6,927 bases of DNA from Chlamydiota bacterium. Its GTDB lineage: Bacteria; Chlamydiota; Chlamydiia; Chlamydiales; Rhabdochlamydiaceae. The stretch spans positions 1 through 6,927 of the forward strand of contig JAAKFC010000084.1 in assembly GCA_011065225.1 (NCBI GenBank), written 5' to 3'. Positions 6,568 through 6,927 of this stretch are shown one piece after another. The first letter of the stretch is position 1, and the number at the start of each line of letters is the position of its first letter. The position numbers and the translations under genes are program-made. A model generated the notes under the pieces. That model was not told the DNA's origin, did not search any database, and saw nothing but the letters and a program-made list of their open reading frames with translations.

Positions 6568-6618
6568 CCTTCTTCGACCTGCACAAGCTCACATGAGCTT
6601 GCTCCGGTCTCCAGAAGG
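6568..6618. repeat. Central hairpin of the MITE-like element
   Basis: The apex is a perfect 8-bp stem, CAAGCTCA/TGAGCTTG, with a 2-nt loop (6584-6601). It extends through a partly mismatched segment to GACC/GGTC (6576-6579 with 6606-6609) and CCTTCT/AGAAGG (6568-6573 with 6613-6618). It is the symmetry centre (about 6592.5) of the inner inverted repeats. No T-run follows, so it is not a classical terminator, though transcribed RNA could fold strongly here. Confidence 0.75.
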
Positions 6619-6684
6619 CCCTTCTAGGAAAAAATCTCTGCTTCTATCGGCGAAAGCAATTTTTAAACACCCTCTGAGGAGCAA

Positions 6685-6927
6685 GTGATAAATTTGAGGA
6701 TAAGTCAACGCAGTAAAAAACCGATTTTTGAATCACGATCTGTGTATATCGCAACAGAATCGGAAACACAAGTACTTGCTCGGGAATTTGCAGGGCAATT
6801 GCAACGTGGTGATATTGTTGCCCTGCATGGTGATTTGGGCGCTGGAAAAACAACTTTTGTAAAAGGTATTGTCGGTGTGCTTTCTCCTGAGAATTTGGTC
6901 CAATCTCCCACGTTTATCTATCTCAAT
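6685..6927 (+). CDS. tsaE: TsaE (YjeE), tRNA t6A-modification ATPase, 5' part only
   Basis: The frame runs off the window end. With the start at GTG 6685, residues 49-57 are GDLGAGKTT, the Walker A P-loop (K55) in the form characteristic of TsaE. It is preceded by ESET..LA..FA..L..GDIVALH and followed by SPTFIYLN, the conserved SPTF block. TsaE is the ATPase partner of TsaD/TsaB in making threonylcarbamoyl-adenosine at position 37 of ANN-decoding tRNAs. The start is uncertain. GTG at 6685 has GAGGAG 3 nt upstream, but both lie inside the MITE-like element. GTG at 6742 has no visible SD but is in the position that would have been the start before insertion, giving the P-loop at residue 30, slightly shorter than the roughly 34 residues I recall for the E. 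coli and B. subtilis proteins. Identity is confident; the N-terminus is not. Confidence 0.88.
   Translation, partial: MINLRISQRSKKPIFESRSVYIATESETQVLAREFAGQLQRGDIVALHGDLGAGKTTFVKGIVGVLSPENLVQSPTFIYLN
6721..6742 (-). repeat. Right terminal inverted repeat of the MITE-like element
   Basis: 22 bp, the complement of the left repeat with one mismatch. Its final G is also the first base of the in-frame GTG at 6742-6744 that may be the original tsaE start. Confidence 0.85.
6743..6746 (+). repeat. Right copy of the 4-bp target-site duplication (TGTA)
   Basis: TGTA directly follows the right terminal repeat and lies within the tsaE reading frame. It is identical to the left copy at 6416-6419. Confidence 0.65.

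Larger units (their letters stand above)
6420..6742. mobile_element. MITE-like non-autonomous element, 323 bp, with TIRs and TGTA target duplication
   Basis: The element is bounded by 22-bp terminal inverted repeats (6420-6441 and 6721-6742) that match at 21 of 22 positions, and flanked by the direct repeat TGTA (6416-6419 and 6743-6746). Inside, the two halves are also related as a degraded inverted repeat: 6459-6468 pairs perfectly with 6690-6699; 6509-6524 pairs with 6660-6675 with one mismatch; the GCCGATA...GAAGC stretch near 6533-6548 resembles the complement of 6639-6653; and the centre is a hairpin at 6568-6618. The left arm carries about 26 nt more than the right. No plausible transposase or other coding frame is present, so it would need a transposase in trans. 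TIRs, a short duplication, small size and no coding capacity together describe a miniature inverted-repeat element. I cannot name its parent insertion-sequence family. Confidence 0.8.

Noticed and set aside
6568..6618. Central hairpin as a Rho-independent terminator after the DUF2709 gene
   Set aside because: No T-run follows the stem, it lies 160 nt after the stop codon, and its symmetry matches the element's own palindrome.
6266..6688. Plus-strand open frame of 140 codons running from the DUF2709 gene into the element
   Set aside because: It overlaps the DUF2709 gene in another frame, has no SD, and its translation is low-complexity Ser/Lys followed by element sequence with no recognisable domain.
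6436..6768. Direct similarity between AATCGGAAATTTCACAAG in the left end and AATCGGAAACACAAG in tsaE
   Set aside because: The match needs a 3-nt gap, is short, and lies partly outside the right terminal repeat, so it is not explained by the element; most likely coincidence.

Overview
The window most likely comes from a member of the phylum Chlamydiota, probably an environmental (amoeba-associated) lineage rather than a classical Chlamydiaceae pathogen. The strongest pointer is the gene at 5686-6408. Its product carries the cysteine-containing PFTGKVFGN...NPQDAIYDW signature that I recall from the Chlamydia-restricted DUF2709 family (CT538-like). It is followed by tsaE (yjeE), as I remember it being in Chlamydia genomes. 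The species cannot be fixed from sequence alone.

Layout. (1) 19-814, minus strand: a two-gene, 8-bp-overlapping unit. It encodes a stand-alone minimal-type nucleotidyltransferase (MNT/AbiEii-like) and a small conserved partner protein, an arrangement resembling toxin-antitoxin modules. (2) 815-1111: an AT-rich gap between divergent genes, holding two ACCAA-N5-TTGGT dyads 21 bp apart. (3) 1112-2005, plus: a membrane-anchored M48-type zinc protease. (4) 2042-2617, plus: an orphan 191-aa protein with its own near-consensus promoter and a perfect 14-bp palindrome at the expected transcription start. (5) 2634-5512, minus: leucine/valine/phenylalanine-type amino-acid dehydrogenase followed 14 nt later by argS, with visibly higher G+C than the left third. 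(6) 5513-5685: the divergent control region. (7) 5686-6927, plus: the DUF2709 gene and the 5' part of tsaE, cut by the window end. Between them lies a 323-bp MITE-like element (6420-6742).

The most notable discovery is that element. It has 22-bp terminal inverted repeats matching at 21 of 22 positions, a perfect 4-bp flanking duplication (TGTA), and an interior that is itself a degraded palindrome around a central hairpin. Removing the element plus one TGTA copy puts the tsaE GTG start 6 nt after the DUF2709 stop. The ancestral layout was therefore probably a tight two-gene operon. The insertion recreates the same GTG codon and also brings a new upstream SD/GTG pair that could extend TsaE by 19 residues.

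Functionally the right-hand two thirds are housekeeping: arginyl-tRNA synthesis, branched-chain or aromatic amino-acid deamination, and tRNA t6A modification through TsaE. The left third is accessory: a putative TA-like module, a protease and an orphan protein.
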